Source of the DNA: [Pasteurella] aerogenes
Lineage (GTDB): Bacteria; Pseudomonadota; Gammaproteobacteria; Enterobacterales; Pasteurellaceae
Assembly: GCA_900637275.1 (NCBI GenBank)
Contig: LR134362.1
Span: 1,116,001 to 1,180,000, forward strand
Length of the DNA stretch: 64,000 bases
Direction of reading: 5' to 3'
The notes beneath the pieces are model-generated. The model saw only the letters and a list, made by a program, of their open reading frames with translations. It had not been told where the DNA came from and did not search any database. The position numbers and the translations under genes are program-made. Positions within the stretch are counted from its first letter, which is position 1, and each line of letters begins with the position of its first letter. Positions 20,126 through 30,986 of the stretch are shown in pieces.

Positions 20126-21079
20126 ATGAGCCAAGAATACTTAGATTTTGAATTACCTATTGCAGAACTGGAAGCCAAAATTGAATCGCTACGTTCTGTT
20201 GCCGAACAAGACGATAAAATTAATCTTGATGATGAAATTGCACGCTTGCAAAAGAAAAGTGTGGAATTAACACAAAAAACCTTTGCAAATTTAGACGCTT
20301 GGCAAGTTTCCCGCATGGCGCGTCATCCAAACCGCCCTTACACCTTGGATTACATTGAACATATTTTTACCGATTTTGAAGAACTTGCCGGCGATCGAGC
20401 CTTTGCTGATGATAAAGCGATTATCGGTGGCTTAGCGCGTTTAGACGGAAAACCGGTGATGGTTATCGGGCATCAAAAAGGACGTTCAGTCAAAGAAAAA
20501 GTAAAACGCAATTTCGGTATGCCAGCGCCGGAAGGTTATCGTAAGGCATTGCGTTTAATGCAAATGGCTGAACGCTTTAAATTACCAATTATCACCTTTA
20601 TCGACACCCCGGGAGCTTATCCGGGCGTGGGGGCGGAAGAACGCGGTCAATCGGAAGCTATTGCGCGTAATCTACGTGAAATGTCCACCTTAAAAGTCCC
20701 TGTGATTTGTACCGTTATCGGCGAAGGTGGCTCCGGTGGCGCGTTAGCCATTGGCGTGGGTGACAAAGTTAATATGTTGCAATACAGCACTTATTCCGTT
20801 ATTTCACCAGAAGGTTGCGCCTCTATTTTATGGAAAAGCGCGGACAAAGCCTCCACCGCCGCTGAAGTGATGGGCTTAACCGCCAACCGTTTACACGAAT
20901 TGAAATTAATTGACAATATTGTGCCGGAACCCTTGGGTGGTGCGCACCGTAATTATGCCGAAATGGCAGCCCATTTAAAACAACGTTTATTGGACGATTT
21001 AGCCGATCTTGAAGTGCTTGATCAAGAAACCTTATTAGATCGTCGCTACCAACGTTTGATGAGCTACGGTTATTGTTAA
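20126..21079 (+). CDS. accA: Acetyl-CoA carboxylase carboxyltransferase subunit alpha
   Basis: AccA and AccD form the carboxyltransferase that makes malonyl-CoA, the first step of fatty acid synthesis. At 317 residues it is close to E. coli AccA (319). Visible signatures are the N-terminal helical region, [29 protein letters not shown] (shown here only as the family block around residue 155) and [15 protein letters not shown]. The start has an AGGAAA site upstream. A strong terminator follows. Confidence 0.97.
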   Translation: MSQEYLDFELPIAELEAKIESLRSVAEQDDKINLDDEIARLQKKSVELTQKTFANLDAWQVSRMARHPNRPYTLDYIEHIFTDFEELAGDRAFADDKAIIGGLARLDGKPVMVIGHQKGRSVKEKVKRNFGMPAPEGYRKALRLMQMAERFKLPIITFIDTPGAYPGVGAEERGQSEAIARNLREMSTLKVPVICTVIGEGGSGGALAIGVGDKVNMLQYSTYSVISPEGCASILWKSADKASTAAEVMGLTANRLHELKLIDNIVPEPLGGAHRNYAEMAAHLKQRLLDDLADLEVLDQETLLDRRYQRLMSYGYC

Positions 21080-21093
21080 TCAAATGATTTGTT

Positions 21094-21124
21094 AAAAAGA
21101 GCGGTTATTTTGACCGCTCTTTTG
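21094..21124 (+). terminator. Terminator after accA
   Basis: AAAGAGCGGT (21096-21105) and ACCGCTCTTT (21113-21122) pair around TATTTTG, with A before and T after. The stem resembles an uptake signal but lacks its exact 9-mer. Confidence 0.85.
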
Positions 21125-21164
21125 ACGTTATAAAAAAGATATTTATTATTAAAAAGGAGTTCAT

Positions 21165-22025
21165 ATGAAAAACCTGATTTCTATTCAATCTCACGTCGTG
21201 TATGGTTATGCGGGTAATAAATCCGCAACCTTTCCAATGCAACTGCTCGGGGTGGATGTATGGGCTTTGAATACCGTCCAATTTTCCAACCATACGCAAT
21301 ATGCCAAATGGACCGGCATGGTGCTACCCAAAGAACAAATCGGCGAAATCGTGCGTGGTATTGATGAAATTGGCGAATTACATCGCTGCGATGCGATCAT
21401 TTCCGGCTATATCGGTTCAGCTGATCAAGTTGAAGAAATTGTCAATGCGGTTAACTATGTTAAACAACGCAATCCAAATGCGGTTTACCTCTGTGATCCA
21501 GTTATGGGACATCCAGATAAAGGTTGTATCGTAGCAGATGGTGTAAAAGAAGGTTTGGTTAAAATTGCCATGAAAGCGGCAGATATTATTACACCAAATT
21601 TAGTTGAATTACGTGAATTAAGTGGTTTAACTGTTGATAATTTTTCCCAAGCAATTGAAGCCGTTAAAGTAATTCTAACTCAAGGTCCAAAAAAAGTGTT
21701 GGTTAAACATTTGAGTAAAGTTGGACAAGATCCGACTAAATTTGAAATGCTACTCGCTAATCAAGAAGGCATTTGGCACATTAGTCGCCCGTTACATACT
21801 TTTGCTAAAGATCCCGTTGGCGTGGGCGATTTAACTGCCGGATTGTTTATGGCGAATTTGTTAAACGGAAAATCCGATATTGAAGCCTTTGAACATACCG
21901 CCAATGCAGTGAATGAAGTGATGCAAATAACTCATGATTCCGGGCTTTACGAGCTACAAATTATCGCGGCTAGAGAATTTATCGTTAATCCGCGCAGCCA
22001 TTATCAAGCGGTAAAAATTGCTTAA
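21165..22025 (+). CDS. pdxY: Pyridoxal kinase PdxY
   Basis: PdxY phosphorylates pyridoxal to the coenzyme pyridoxal 5'-phosphate in the salvage pathway. The 286-residue ribokinase-fold protein has the start [18 protein letters not shown], typical of pyridoxal kinases, and the C-terminal anion-hole motif [11 protein letters not shown] with its catalytic Asp. A good AAGGAG site precedes the start. It ends 6 bp before tilS, so the two are co-transcribed. Confidence 0.93.
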   Translation: MKNLISIQSHVVYGYAGNKSATFPMQLLGVDVWALNTVQFSNHTQYAKWTGMVLPKEQIGEIVRGIDEIGELHRCDAIISGYIGSADQVEEIVNAVNYVKQRNPNAVYLCDPVMGHPDKGCIVADGVKEGLVKIAMKAADIITPNLVELRELSGLTVDNFSQAIEAVKVILTQGPKKVLVKHLSKVGQDPTKFEMLLANQEGIWHISRPLHTFAKDPVGVGDLTAGLFMANLLNGKSDIEAFEHTANAVNEVMQITHDSGLYELQIIAAREFIVNPRSHYQAVKIA

Positions 22026-22031
22026 TGTAGC

Positions 22032-23312
22032 ATGGATATTTTTGCAAAATTTGATCATATCGTTAGCCAGCATCAACCGACACAAACACATTTTCTCGTC
22101 GGTTTTAGTGGTGGACTTGATTCCACCGCATTGCTCTCTTTATTGACAAAATTCTGTCAAAAACGACCGCACTTTTCCCTCAGCGCCATCCATATTCATC
22201 ACGGTTTAAGCCCAAACGCCGATCATTGGGTGACACATTGTCAACACCTTTGTCGCCAATTGTCCGTTCCACTGATCGTGGAAAAAGTCCAAGTCGATCG
22301 ACGTTTAGGCGTTGAAGCGGGCGCTCGCGAAGCGCGTTACCAAGCTATTCGTCGTTATATGCGTGCAGATCATATTTTGACGACCGCCCATCATCAGCAA
22401 GATCAAACAGAAACCTTTTTTCTCGCACTAAAACGTGGCAGCGGCGTGCAAGGCTTGTCCGCCATGCCGATGCAAAGTGCGGTCTTTTCTGTGCCAATTT
22501 TTCGCCCACTGCTCCAATTCACGCGTACCGAACTGGAAGAATATGTTAATAGCGAAAATTTGCCTTGGATCGAAGATGAAAGCAATCAAGATAACCATTA
22601 TGACCGCAACTTCTTGCGCCATCAAATTTTGCCCCCCTTGCGACAACGCTGGGCGCATTTTGACCAAGCCGTACAGCGCAGCGCGCAACATTGCTTAGAA
22701 CAACAGCAATTGTTAAACGAATTACTGGCACAAGAATTACAAAAATATCAAAAAAATGACCGCACTTTTGACATTAGCCAATTTGCGCATTTTTCTATAC
22801 CAAAACAAAAAGCGTTACTGCGTTTGTGGTTGGCCAATTGCGATTTACCCATGCCCTCAAGCAAACAATTGGCACAAATTATTCAGGATGTGATCTTCGC
22901 CCAAGCCGATCGTTATCCGGAATTTAAATTGGGCGACAAGCTGATTCGTCGCTATCGCCGGCACTTACATATCACACCAATTTATCAAGATATCAGCCAT
23001 CTTGTTTTGCCGATATGCTTAAACCAATCCATTGATTTACCGGATAATTTAGGTAAATTTATAATTAAAACGCAACCTAATGAATGGATTGCAAAATGGC
23101 AAGATCACAGAGTTCTCCTTCCGCCAACACAAAAACCTATCCATCTTGCTTTTCGTTATTCGGGAACGGTTCTCCACCATGGTATTCATCAAGACATCAA
23201 AAAACTGTGGCAACAACATAACGTCCCCTATTGGTTACGCCAACGCACGCCTTTAATTTTTTATGGCGATCAACTTCAATGCGCCATGGGAGCGTTTCGT
23301 ATCCAACAGTAA
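22032..23312 (+). CDS. tilS: tRNA(Ile)-lysidine synthase
   Basis: TilS attaches lysine to C34 of the minor tRNA-Ile so that it reads AUA; it is essential. The 426-residue protein has the PP-loop SGGLDST (26-32) that activates the base with ATP, the TTAHHQQDQTET motif, and a C-terminal TilS domain. Three uptake signals (near 22165, 22474 and 22757) lie within its reading frame, which is dense for one gene. It overlaps nothing and converges with valS. Confidence 0.95.
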   Translation: MDIFAKFDHIVSQHQPTQTHFLVGFSGGLDSTALLSLLTKFCQKRPHFSLSAIHIHHGLSPNADHWVTHCQHLCRQLSVPLIVEKVQVDRRLGVEAGAREARYQAIRRYMRADHILTTAHHQQDQTETFFLALKRGSGVQGLSAMPMQSAVFSVPIFRPLLQFTRTELEEYVNSENLPWIEDESNQDNHYDRNFLRHQILPPLRQRWAHFDQAVQRSAQHCLEQQQLLNELLAQELQKYQKNDRTFDISQFAHFSIPKQKALLRLWLANCDLPMPSSKQLAQIIQDVIFAQADRYPEFKLGDKLIRRYRRHLHITPIYQDISHLVLPICLNQSIDLPDNLGKFIIKTQPNEWIAKWQDHRVLLPPTQKPIHLAFRYSGTVLHHGIHQDIKKLWQQHNVPYWLRQRTPLIFYGDQLQCAMGAFRIQQ

Positions 23313-23334
23313 ATTCTGACATTGTCTATAGCAT

Positions 23335-23369
23335 AAAAAAGAGTTGGTTTTATTTAGACCAACTCTTTG
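23335..23369. terminator. Bidirectional terminator between tilS and valS
   Basis: AAAGAGTTGGT and ACCAACTCTTT pair around TTTATTTAG, with an A-run on the left and a T-run on the right. Confidence 0.9.
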
Positions 23370-23386
23370 TTCTATAAATTACTTTA

Positions 23387-26251
23387 TTACAACGCTTCAA
23401 TCGCCTTATACTGCGCCTGCAATTTCTCAAGTCCGTCTTGGTACTCCTGCATTTTTTCACGCTCTTTAGCGATCACTTGTTCAGGCGCTTTTGCCACAAA
23501 GGCTTCGTTGCTGAGTTTGCCTTCGATACGTTTAACTTCGCCTTGAAGTTTTTCGATCTCTTTGGTTAAACGAGCAAGTTCTGCATCTTTGTTGATAAAG
23601 CCTGCCATTGGTACTAACACTTCCGCATTACCCACCAATTTCGCCACAGAAAGCGGTGCCTCTTCGCCTTGAGCAAGCACTTGTACGCTGTCTAATTTCG
23701 CCATTGCTTTTAACAAGCGGTCGTTTTCCGCTAACATTTTGCAATGTTCGTCAGACAGGTTACGCACTAAGAAATCCAAGCCTTTGCTTGGGGCGATGTT
23801 GCATTCTGCACGAATGTTACGCACCGCCACAATCACCTCTTTCAACCAGTTGATTTGCATTTCTGCCGCTTCATCAATTTGGTTTTCTTCCACTTTCGGG
23901 AAAGGTTGTAACATAATGGTGTCGCCTTCTACCCCTGCAAAGCCTTTCACTTTCTGCCAGATTTCTTCCGTGATGAACGGAATAATCGGGTGAGCTAAAC
24001 GCAATAGTTTTTCCAACACACGCACGAGGGTTTGGCTTGCACCACGTTTTTGTGCGTCAGTACCATTGGCAAACACAGGCTTGGTGAGTTCTAAGTACCA
24101 GTCACAGAATTGGTTCCAAGTGAACTCATAAATGGTATTTGCCGCTAAGTCGAAACGGTATTGGCTTAACGCATCACGGAACTCGCCTACGGTGCGGTTG
24201 AATGTGGATTGGATCCAACGATCCGCCAAGCTGTATTCCACTTCGCCTGCCGATAAATCTAATTTATCGTTGGTCAATACGAAACGGCTCGCATTCCATA
24301 ATTTGTTACAGAAATTGCGGTAGCCTTCCAAACGTTTCATATCCCAGTTGATGTCACGCCCGTTGCTCGCTAATGCCGCCAAGGTAAAACGCAATGCGTC
24401 CGTACCGTGCGGAGCGATACCGTTCTCGAATTCTTTACGGGTTGCTTTGGCAATTTTTTCCGCCAACTGCGGTTGCATCATATTGCCCGTGCGTTTTTCA
24501 AGTAGATCTTCAAGGCTGATACCGTCAATCATATCAATCGGGTCTAATACGTTCCCTTTTGATTTCGACATTTTTTGCCCTTGTTCATCACGGATCAAGC
24601 CCGTTACATACACCGTTTTGAACGGTACTTGCGGTTTGCCGTTTTCATCTTTGATAAAGTGCATCGTAAACATAATCATACGAGCCACCCAGAAGAAGAT
24701 GATGTCAAAGCCTGTGATTAACACATCGGTTGGGTGATACATTTTGAGTTCTTTGGTTTGCTCCGGCCAACCTAAAGTTGAGAACGTCCATAAGCCTGAT
24801 GAGAACCAAGTATCCAACACGTCTTCATCTTGTTTTAACGCAACATCAGCATTTAACTGATATTTTGACCGCACTTCCGCTTCATCACGCGCGACATAAA
24901 CGTTGCCTTCCGCATCGTACCACGCAGGAATACGGTGTCCCCACCATAATTGGCGAGAAATACACCAGTCTTGAATATCACGCATCCAAGAGAAATAGAG
25001 GTTTTCATACTGTTTCGGCACAAATTGAATTTCGCCGTCTTCCACTGCTTTAGTTGCCACTTCCGCAAGCGGTTTCACGCTCACATACCATTGGTCGGTC
25101 AGCATCGGTTCAATCGGCACGCCGCCACGGTCACCGTAAGGCACTTTTAAGTCGTGCGGTTTAATTTCTTCTAACAAGCCAAGGGCTTCAAAGTCCGCCA
25201 CGATTTTCTTACGAGCCGCAAAACGCTCTAAACCTTGATAATCCGCTGGAATAAGTGCGGTGTAATTTGTTAAAGGTTTACCGTCTGAGCCGATAATTTC
25301 CGCTTCCGCACGAATGTCCGCATTCAGAGTCATAACGTTTACCATTGGCAACTGATGACGTTTACCTACTTCGTAGTCGTTGAAGTCGTGGGCAGGGGTA
25401 ATTTTCACTACACCTGTACCAAACTCACGATCCACATAATCGTCCGCAATAATCGGAATTTCACGGTTCGCAAGCGGTAGGATTACGGTTTTGCCGATCA
25501 AAGACTGATAACGCTCATCTTCAGGGTGAACCGCCACTGCTGTATCGCCTAACATCGTTTCAGGACGAGTGGTCGCCACCACCAAATAATCTTTACCGTC
25601 CGCCGTTTTCGCCCCGTTGGCTAACGGATAACGGAAATGCCACAGCGAGCCTTTGCTCTCTTTGTTTTCTACTTCAAGATCGGAAATCGCTGTATGTAAT
25701 TTCGGATCCCAGTTTACCAAGCGTTTACCACGATAAATCAAGCCCTCTTCGTGTAAACGCACGAACACTTCTTTTACCGCATTGGACAAGCCTTCGTCCA
25801 TCGTAAAACGCTCACGATCCCAGTCGATTGAGTTACCTAAACGACGCATTTGTTGGCTAATTGTACCGCCTGAATAAGCTTTCCAATCCCAGATTTTATT
25901 GATAAAGGCTTCACGCCCATAATCGTGACGAGTTTTGCCTTCTTCCGCCGCAATTTTACGTTCCACTACCATTTGGGTCGCAATCCCCGCGTGGTCAGTC
26001 CCTGCTTGCCATAGGGTGTTATTGCCTTCCATACGGTTAAAACGGATTAAGGTATCCATTAAGGTTTGTTGGAAAGCGTGCCCCATATGCAAACTCCCCG
26101 TCACATTTGGCGGTGGAATTGCGATACAGTAACTTGGAACATTCGGGTTTTCATTCGGCTTAAAATAGCCTTGTTCTTCCCAGTGTTTATAAAGTGCTTG
26201 TTCGACTGCCGATGAGTCGAAACGATCTGCCATTTCGAGGTTTTGGGTCAT
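23387..26251 (-). CDS. valS: Valyl-tRNA synthetase
   Basis: ValS charges tRNA-Val. The 954-residue class I synthetase has the HIGH-type motif HMGH (55-58, in [13 protein letters not shown]), KMSKS (560-564), a large editing domain and a C-terminal coiled-coil arm (from about 885, [20 protein letters not shown]). In E. coli valS directly follows holC; here two extra genes lie between them. The gap to the DUF262 gene is only 30 bp, so valS may depend on read-through from upstream or on a promoter inside that gene. Confidence 0.98.
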   Translation of the reverse strand: MTQNLEMADRFDSSAVEQALYKHWEEQGYFKPNENPNVPSYCIAIPPPNVTGSLHMGHAFQQTLMDTLIRFNRMEGNNTLWQAGTDHAGIATQMVVERKIAAEEGKTRHDYGREAFINKIWDWKAYSGGTISQQMRRLGNSIDWDRERFTMDEGLSNAVKEVFVRLHEEGLIYRGKRLVNWDPKLHTAISDLEVENKESKGSLWHFRYPLANGAKTADGKDYLVVATTRPETMLGDTAVAVHPEDERYQSLIGKTVILPLANREIPIIADDYVDREFGTGVVKITPAHDFNDYEVGKRHQLPMVNVMTLNADIRAEAEIIGSDGKPLTNYTALIPADYQGLERFAARKKIVADFEALGLLEEIKPHDLKVPYGDRGGVPIEPMLTDQWYVSVKPLAEVATKAVEDGEIQFVPKQYENLYFSWMRDIQDWCISRQLWWGHRIPAWYDAEGNVYVARDEAEVRSKYQLNADVALKQDEDVLDTWFSSGLWTFSTLGWPEQTKELKMYHPTDVLITGFDIIFFWVARMIMFTMHFIKDENGKPQVPFKTVYVTGLIRDEQGQKMSKSKGNVLDPIDMIDGISLEDLLEKRTGNMMQPQLAEKIAKATRKEFENGIAPHGTDALRFTLAALASNGRDINWDMKRLEGYRNFCNKLWNASRFVLTNDKLDLSAGEVEYSLADRWIQSTFNRTVGEFRDALSQYRFDLAANTIYEFTWNQFCDWYLELTKPVFANGTDAQKRGASQTLVRVLEKLLRLAHPIIPFITEEIWQKVKGFAGVEGDTIMLQPFPKVEENQIDEAAEMQINWLKEVIVAVRNIRAECNIAPSKGLDFLVRNLSDEHCKMLAENDRLLKAMAKLDSVQVLAQGEEAPLSVAKLVGNAEVLVPMAGFINKDAELARLTKEIEKLQGEVKRIEGKLSNEAFVAKAPEQVIAKEREKMQEYQDGLEKLQAQYKAIEAL

Positions 26252-26281
26252 TTTAAGGTTCTCTTATAATAATATTCTATT

Positions 26282-27991
26282 TTATAGTTCTAAAGAAATT
26301 GTAGGATAAATCCACATTTTTATAGCATCATTTGCTAAATTATTAGCTCTTTTCTGAATATGATCTTTATTCCATTTATCTAGCTCAGGAGTTCTAAAAT
26401 ATGTATTTAACATCAATGGACTATATTTTAATCCTTTTTCAGGAAGAGATAATTTCTTATAAAATGGTTCATTACTATATTCTACGTTATACTCTGTAAG
26501 TGTTAGATTACCTAATGTATGAAGCATTTCTGTATAACAATCTTCCCAGTTATCACCTAATTCTAATTTCCATTCATTGGATAAAGTCTGTGGCATAATA
26601 TGCTCTATTGTATATTCTTCAGTAAAAACAATTTTACCCTTGTTTCGTTTTATATTCTCAAGAGAGATAAGCAAATATCTACTATTTCTGAAATCATATA
26701 CATTTCTTTGACATATTTTTAGTTTAAACTCCTCATCATTAGGAAAACGTCTATAATCATTTAAAGTAAGGAAGTTACGTTTAATACTATCTAAGTAATC
26801 ATTTTTATCAATATCTCTGCTAAATGTAGCAAATGTTTTATTTAATGAGTTAGTTGGTATTTCACAGATTGATCGCCTAAAAATGTAAGACTCAATAAGT
26901 TTTACTATTTCACAAAATTCATTCTCTTTTAAGGTACCGTTTGCAAAATCTCCATATAATTCTAATAATAGTGGGTATGCGACATCAATTTGTAACTCTT
27001 TAAAACTTTTAAATACCTGACTTAGGCTATCTTTACTATATTTAGTCTTTTTACCAAAGAACATATCACAAAAATAAGTTGAATAATTATAAAGATCTGT
27101 AACTAAATCTTGAATTGAATTTTTATTTTCTTTCTTATATTTTTTGTATGAATCATAAATATCATCGAATCTTGGTATTGATTTAGTTTTCATTGTCAAG
27201 TAATGTCTAACAAATGCATTGAATATAGACTCATATTGTTCTTGACCAAATGATAATTCCATCTTACGCCAATAATTTATATAAAGTTCTCTTTGTTGCT
27301 TTTCTTCTAATCCCATTAAAATAAAATTCCTAATAAGATCTACTTGACTTAATGCTTTACCTGTAGAGTTCATACTCTCAAAAATTAGTTGAGGATTATC
27401 TTTTTCTCTAGCTAAAGCAACATCAACAACTATAATTTTATTTAGCCCAGCCCAAATATTTTGTAGTTTTTCATCATTGCATTTTTTTAATTGTTCAGAA
27501 AAATAATTAAAATTATTTATTATATTAACTGAAAATAAACTAGGTAAATCCTTTTGCTTTAATAATGCCAATAGACTATCTTTATCTGTTTCCGTTAATA
27601 ACAATTTAAACTCTTGCTCATCATCTTCACTAGGATTTAATAGATAACGATTTCTGAGTTTATCTGATGAAATATTATCAATTTCTTTTTGACGAATATG
27701 TAGTTCACGTGCAAATGCTTCAAGCAGCAAGAATAAAGTTGTTAATCTTTGTTGCCCATCAATCACTAACATTGGGGTATTAGAACTAATTTGGTAAGTA
27801 TCTTGTTCAATATATACTACAGATCCAATAAAGTGAGATGATATATTATTATTTTCTCCAGCTTCATTAATATCATCCCATAATTGCTTACATTGTTCTA
27901 AGTTCCAAGAGTATGTACGTTGATAAATAGGTATAATAAACTGAGTTGTTTTTCGTAAAAACCTCAAAAAATTATTTTCACTTGCTTTCAT
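26282..27991 (-). CDS. DUF262-DUF1524 (GmrSD-type) endonuclease-like protein
   Basis: The 569-residue protein joins an N-terminal DUF262 domain (IPIYQRTYSW, residues 20-29; IDGQQR, 77-82) with a C-terminal DUF1524 HNH-like domain (EHIMPQ, 463-468, then LGNLTL). This is the GmrS-GmrD layout of type IV restriction enzymes against modified phage DNA; DUF262 hydrolyses nucleotides via its DGQQR motif. Many relatives act in other defence systems, so the substrate is unknown. The gene is visibly more AT-rich than its neighbours and holds no uptake signal, which suggests transfer from outside the family. It lies 28 bp after fic and 30 bp before valS. Confidence 0.85.
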   Translation of the reverse strand: MKASENNFLRFLRKTTQFIIPIYQRTYSWNLEQCKQLWDDINEAGENNNISSHFIGSVVYIEQDTYQISSNTPMLVIDGQQRLTTLFLLLEAFARELHIRQKEIDNISSDKLRNRYLLNPSEDDEQEFKLLLTETDKDSLLALLKQKDLPSLFSVNIINNFNYFSEQLKKCNDEKLQNIWAGLNKIIVVDVALAREKDNPQLIFESMNSTGKALSQVDLIRNFILMGLEEKQQRELYINYWRKMELSFGQEQYESIFNAFVRHYLTMKTKSIPRFDDIYDSYKKYKKENKNSIQDLVTDLYNYSTYFCDMFFGKKTKYSKDSLSQVFKSFKELQIDVAYPLLLELYGDFANGTLKENEFCEIVKLIESYIFRRSICEIPTNSLNKTFATFSRDIDKNDYLDSIKRNFLTLNDYRRFPNDEEFKLKICQRNVYDFRNSRYLLISLENIKRNKGKIVFTEEYTIEHIMPQTLSNEWKLELGDNWEDCYTEMLHTLGNLTLTEYNVEYSNEPFYKKLSLPEKGLKYSPLMLNTYFRTPELDKWNKDHIQKRANNLANDAIKMWIYPTISLEL

Positions 27992-28019
27992 ATATTTCCT
28001 TTGGCTCCAAATTACAATT

Positions 28020-28763
28020 TTATCTCTGTTTTAAAATCGCCAGATACCTTTCCAACTCACCTAACTCATAATCACTAATCAGCTCAGCCAAACTACTTAC
28101 ATCTTGCTGATTTTTATGAAAATCATCAAAACATTGATAATATTTTGCTCGGTTCGTAAATTTAATATCAATCGGTAAATAACCTTGTTTAAGCAATTCA
28201 AAATTAATCAGCAATCGCCCAGTTCGCCCGTTACCATCAATAAAAGGGTGAATACTCTCAAACGCCAAATGTAACCAGCTAATGGCTTCAATTGGGTGAA
28301 GTGCGGTCAGTTTTTGCTGATATTTTTCAATTAAGCGTTGCATTTCTTCCGCAATTAAATAAGGTGCGGTTGGCTCATTTTCTGCGCCTAAAATACGTAC
28401 AGGAATTTTGCGATAAACGCCACGATTTTCCGCATTGCTCATTAATACCAAAGAATGAATATCTTTAATCGTGCGTTCAGTTAATGGCTCATTATTTGCC
28501 ACTAATTCGTAAATATAATTAAACGCATCTTTAAAACCGATAATATCCAAATGCTCACGAATTGACTTTTCCGCAATGGTAATGCCTTCTTTTAAAATCA
28601 GCACCGTTTCTCGCAATGTGATTGTATTACCTTCAATCGCATTAGAATTATAGCTGCTCTCAATAATAAACTCTTCTCGCAAGCGTTGTACTCCAGCCGC
28701 GGAAAGCGGACGATATTGCGCGATCTTGTGTTTTAACTTATCTATACGAGAGAATTTATCCAT
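28020..28763 (-). CDS. Fic-domain protein with N-terminal inhibitory motif
   Basis: This 247-residue protein carries a complete Fic motif HPFIDGNGRTGR (172-183), including the catalytic His and the phosphate-binding loop, so it is predicted to transfer AMP or another nucleotide moiety to a target hydroxyl. The flap region lies near residue 125. Near the N-terminus, SNAIEG (40-45) fits the [ST]xxxE[GN] inhibitory helix, here within the same chain and before the Fic core (class II). Its start overlaps the holC stop (TAATG), so translation is coupled to holC. One uptake signal lies inside. The target is unknown. Confidence 0.87.
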   Translation of the reverse strand: MDKFSRIDKLKHKIAQYRPLSAAGVQRLREEFIIESSYNSNAIEGNTITLRETVLILKEGITIAEKSIREHLDIIGFKDAFNYIYELVANNEPLTERTIKDIHSLVLMSNAENRGVYRKIPVRILGAENEPTAPYLIAEEMQRLIEKYQQKLTALHPIEAISWLHLAFESIHPFIDGNGRTGRLLINFELLKQGYLPIDIKFTNRAKYYQCFDDFHKNQQDVSSLAELISDYELGELERYLAILKQR

Positions 28764-29206
28764 TACGCTTTCTCCGTACTCAACTGCCAGCCCAACTGAC
28801 GGTATTGTTTATAGCGTTCGCGCGCTTGTGCTTTTTCGGTTTCATCTTGAGGAACAAAATCAATCACTTGGTTAAAGCCAGCAACAAAATCTGGTACATT
28901 AGTTTGCAAATTGATCAATAAATCGCGACGTTGTGCATTGCGTTTTCCTAGCCACGAAATTTCAATCGGCGTAGCAAACTGTGTGATTTCGCCGGATAAA
29001 TTATGCGGAACAAACTCATCAGGTTCCCGTTGCCACAAGGCTTCATCAAGATTTAGCGCCTGCTGTTCGGTTTCACAAGCAATCAATACTTTTTTACCCA
29101 CACGCCACGCAGAAGCCGCTAAATTACACGCCAAATTTTCGCTTGCCGACAATAATAACGTCGGTTGAATATTTTCAATAATATAAAATTGGGCGTTTTT
29201 ACTCAT
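28763..29206 (-). CDS. holC: DNA polymerase III subunit chi
   Basis: HolC (chi) links the clamp loader, through psi, to single-strand-binding protein at the replication fork. The 147-residue length equals the E. coli protein, and the start MSKNAQFYIIEN, the RVGKKVLIACETEQQA block and SWLGKRNAQRRDLLINL match it. The frame opens at 29218, but the ATG at 29206 matches the family. It is the first gene of the reverse-strand cluster; pepA, its usual upstream neighbour, is absent. Confidence 0.92.
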   Translation of the reverse strand: MSKNAQFYIIENIQPTLLLSASENLACNLAASAWRVGKKVLIACETEQQALNLDEALWQREPDEFVPHNLSGEITQFATPIEISWLGKRNAQRRDLLINLQTNVPDFVAGFNQVIDFVPQDETEKAQARERYKQYRQLGWQLSTEKA

Positions 29207-29372
29207 AACACATATCACCAGTAGATGAAATTTCGTATAAATTACTTCGGGTTAAAACTTACAGATTTTATCGGAAAATGCCTCGAAGATAAAACATTAA
29301 TTTTTTAAGTGCGCAAATTTTATGACATCATGGAAAACAAAAGAAAAAATACAAAAAAATTCACCGCACTTT

Positions 29373-29445
29373 TATGATCTAAGTCACAAAACATCATTTT
29401 CACGCGTTTCATTTCATTCCATTCATACCTGCAAAGTGTTACACT
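29373..29445 (+). promoter_or_regulatory. fumC promoter with CRP-like site
   Basis: TATGA-TCTAAG-TCACA (29373-29388) is one base from the TGTGA-N6-TCACA core for CRP. A promoter follows: TTCCAT (29417-29422), 17 bp, TACACT (29440-29445). If transcription starts near 29452, the CRP site is centred about 71 bp upstream, a normal class I position. This suggests carbon or cAMP control of fumC. Confidence 0.5.
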
Positions 29446-29495
29446 CCAAACCACCTTATCGGTTTTTAATTAATATTTTTTAAGAGGTAATCACT

Positions 29496-30890
29496 ATGAC
29501 ATTCCGTATTGAGAAAGACACCATGGGCGAAGTGCAAGTTCCAGCAGATAAATACTGGGCAGCACAAACTGAACGTTCACGCAACAACTTCAAAATTGGC
29601 CCAGAAGCCTCAATGCCTAAAGAAATTATCGAAGCATTCGGTTATTTGAAAAAAGCTGCCGCTTATGCCAACCACGATCTTGGCGTATTGCCAGTGGAAA
29701 AACGTGATTTAATCGCTCAAGCCTGTGATGAAATTTTGGCGAATAAATTAGACGATCAATTCCCTCTCGTCATTTGGCAAACCGGTTCCGGTACGCAATC
29801 GAATATGAACGTAAACGAAGTCATTGCAAATCGTGCGCATGTGATTAATGGCGGAAAATTAGGTGAAAAATCCATTATTCACCCAAATGATGACGTAAAT
29901 AAATCTCAATCTTCCAACGATACTTACCCAACAGCAATGCATATCGCCGCTTACAAAAAAGTGGTTGAAGCTACCATTCCTGCGGTTGAACGTTTGCAAA
30001 AAACCTTTGCAGCAAAATCTGAAGCATTCAAAGATGTAGTGAAAATTGGGCGTACTCACTTAATGGACGCAACACCATTAACATTAGGTCAAGAATTCTC
30101 CGCTTACGCAGCACAATTACACTTCGGTTTAATCGCATTGAAAAATACCTTACCACATTTACGCCAAATGGCATTAGGTGGTACAGCAGTAGGTACTGGG
30201 TTGAATACGCCTAAAGGTTACGATGTAAAAGTCGCAGAATACATCGCGAAATTCACTGGTTTACCATTCATCACCGCGGAAAACAAATTCGAAGCCCTAG
30301 CGACCCATGATGCTATTGTTGAAACCCATGGTGCATTAAAACAAATCGCGATGTCATTATTCAAAATCGCAAATGACATTCGTTTATTAGCATCCGGTCC
30401 GCGTTCAGGTATCGGTGAAATCTTAATTCCTGAAAATGAACCGGGTTCATCCATCATGCCAGGTAAAGTTAACCCAACTCAATGTGAAGCGATGACTATG
30501 GTTTGCGCCCAAGTGTTAGGTAACGATACGACCATTTCATTTGCAGGTTCACAAGGTCACTTCCAATTAAATGTGTTCAAACCAGTCATGGCAGCAAACT
30601 TCTTACAATCTGCACAATTATTAGCAGACGTTTGTATCTCATTTGACGAACACTGTGCAACAGGTATCGAACCAAACTATCCACGCATTAAACAACAATT
30701 AGATAATTCACTAATGTTAGTCACTGCATTAAATACCCACATTGGTTACGAAAATGCAGCGAAAATCGCGAAAACTGCACACAAAAATGGTACAACATTA
30801 AAAGAAGAAGCGATCAACCTTGGTCTTGTATCAGCGGAAGATTTCGATAAATGGGTTCGTCCAGAAGATATGGTAGGTAGTTTAAAATAA
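29496..30890 (+). CDS. fumC: Fumarate hydratase, class II
   Basis: FumC interconverts fumarate and malate in the (partly reductive) TCA branch. The 464-residue protein has the [16 protein letters not shown] superfamily signature, the [13 protein letters not shown] block and the [10 protein letters not shown] region. It needs no iron-sulfur cluster. It is a single gene with its own promoter and terminator. Together with mdh further along, it supplies the C4-dicarboxylate pathway typical of Pasteurellaceae. Confidence 0.97.
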   Translation: MTFRIEKDTMGEVQVPADKYWAAQTERSRNNFKIGPEASMPKEIIEAFGYLKKAAAYANHDLGVLPVEKRDLIAQACDEILANKLDDQFPLVIWQTGSGTQSNMNVNEVIANRAHVINGGKLGEKSIIHPNDDVNKSQSSNDTYPTAMHIAAYKKVVEATIPAVERLQKTFAAKSEAFKDVVKIGRTHLMDATPLTLGQEFSAYAAQLHFGLIALKNTLPHLRQMALGGTAVGTGLNTPKGYDVKVAEYIAKFTGLPFITAENKFEALATHDAIVETHGALKQIAMSLFKIANDIRLLASGPRSGIGEILIPENEPGSSIMPGKVNPTQCEAMTMVCAQVLGNDTTISFAGSQGHFQLNVFKPVMAANFLQSAQLLADVCISFDEHCATGIEPNYPRIKQQLDNSLMLVTALNTHIGYENAAKIAKTAHKNGTTLKEEAINLGLVSAEDFDKWVRPEDMVGSLK

Positions 30891-30911
30891 ACTCTACCGC
30901 AAAATTTGTAC

Positions 30912-30941
30912 AAAAGGCGAGGTCAATTCTCGCCTTTTTTT
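30912..30941 (+). terminator. Terminator after fumC
   Basis: AAAGGCGAG and CTCGCCTTT pair around GTCAATT, followed by a T-run. Confidence 0.9.
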
Positions 30942-30986
30942 GGTTTACTGATATAATCAGCAAAGGATTTTTATTCTGGATAACAT

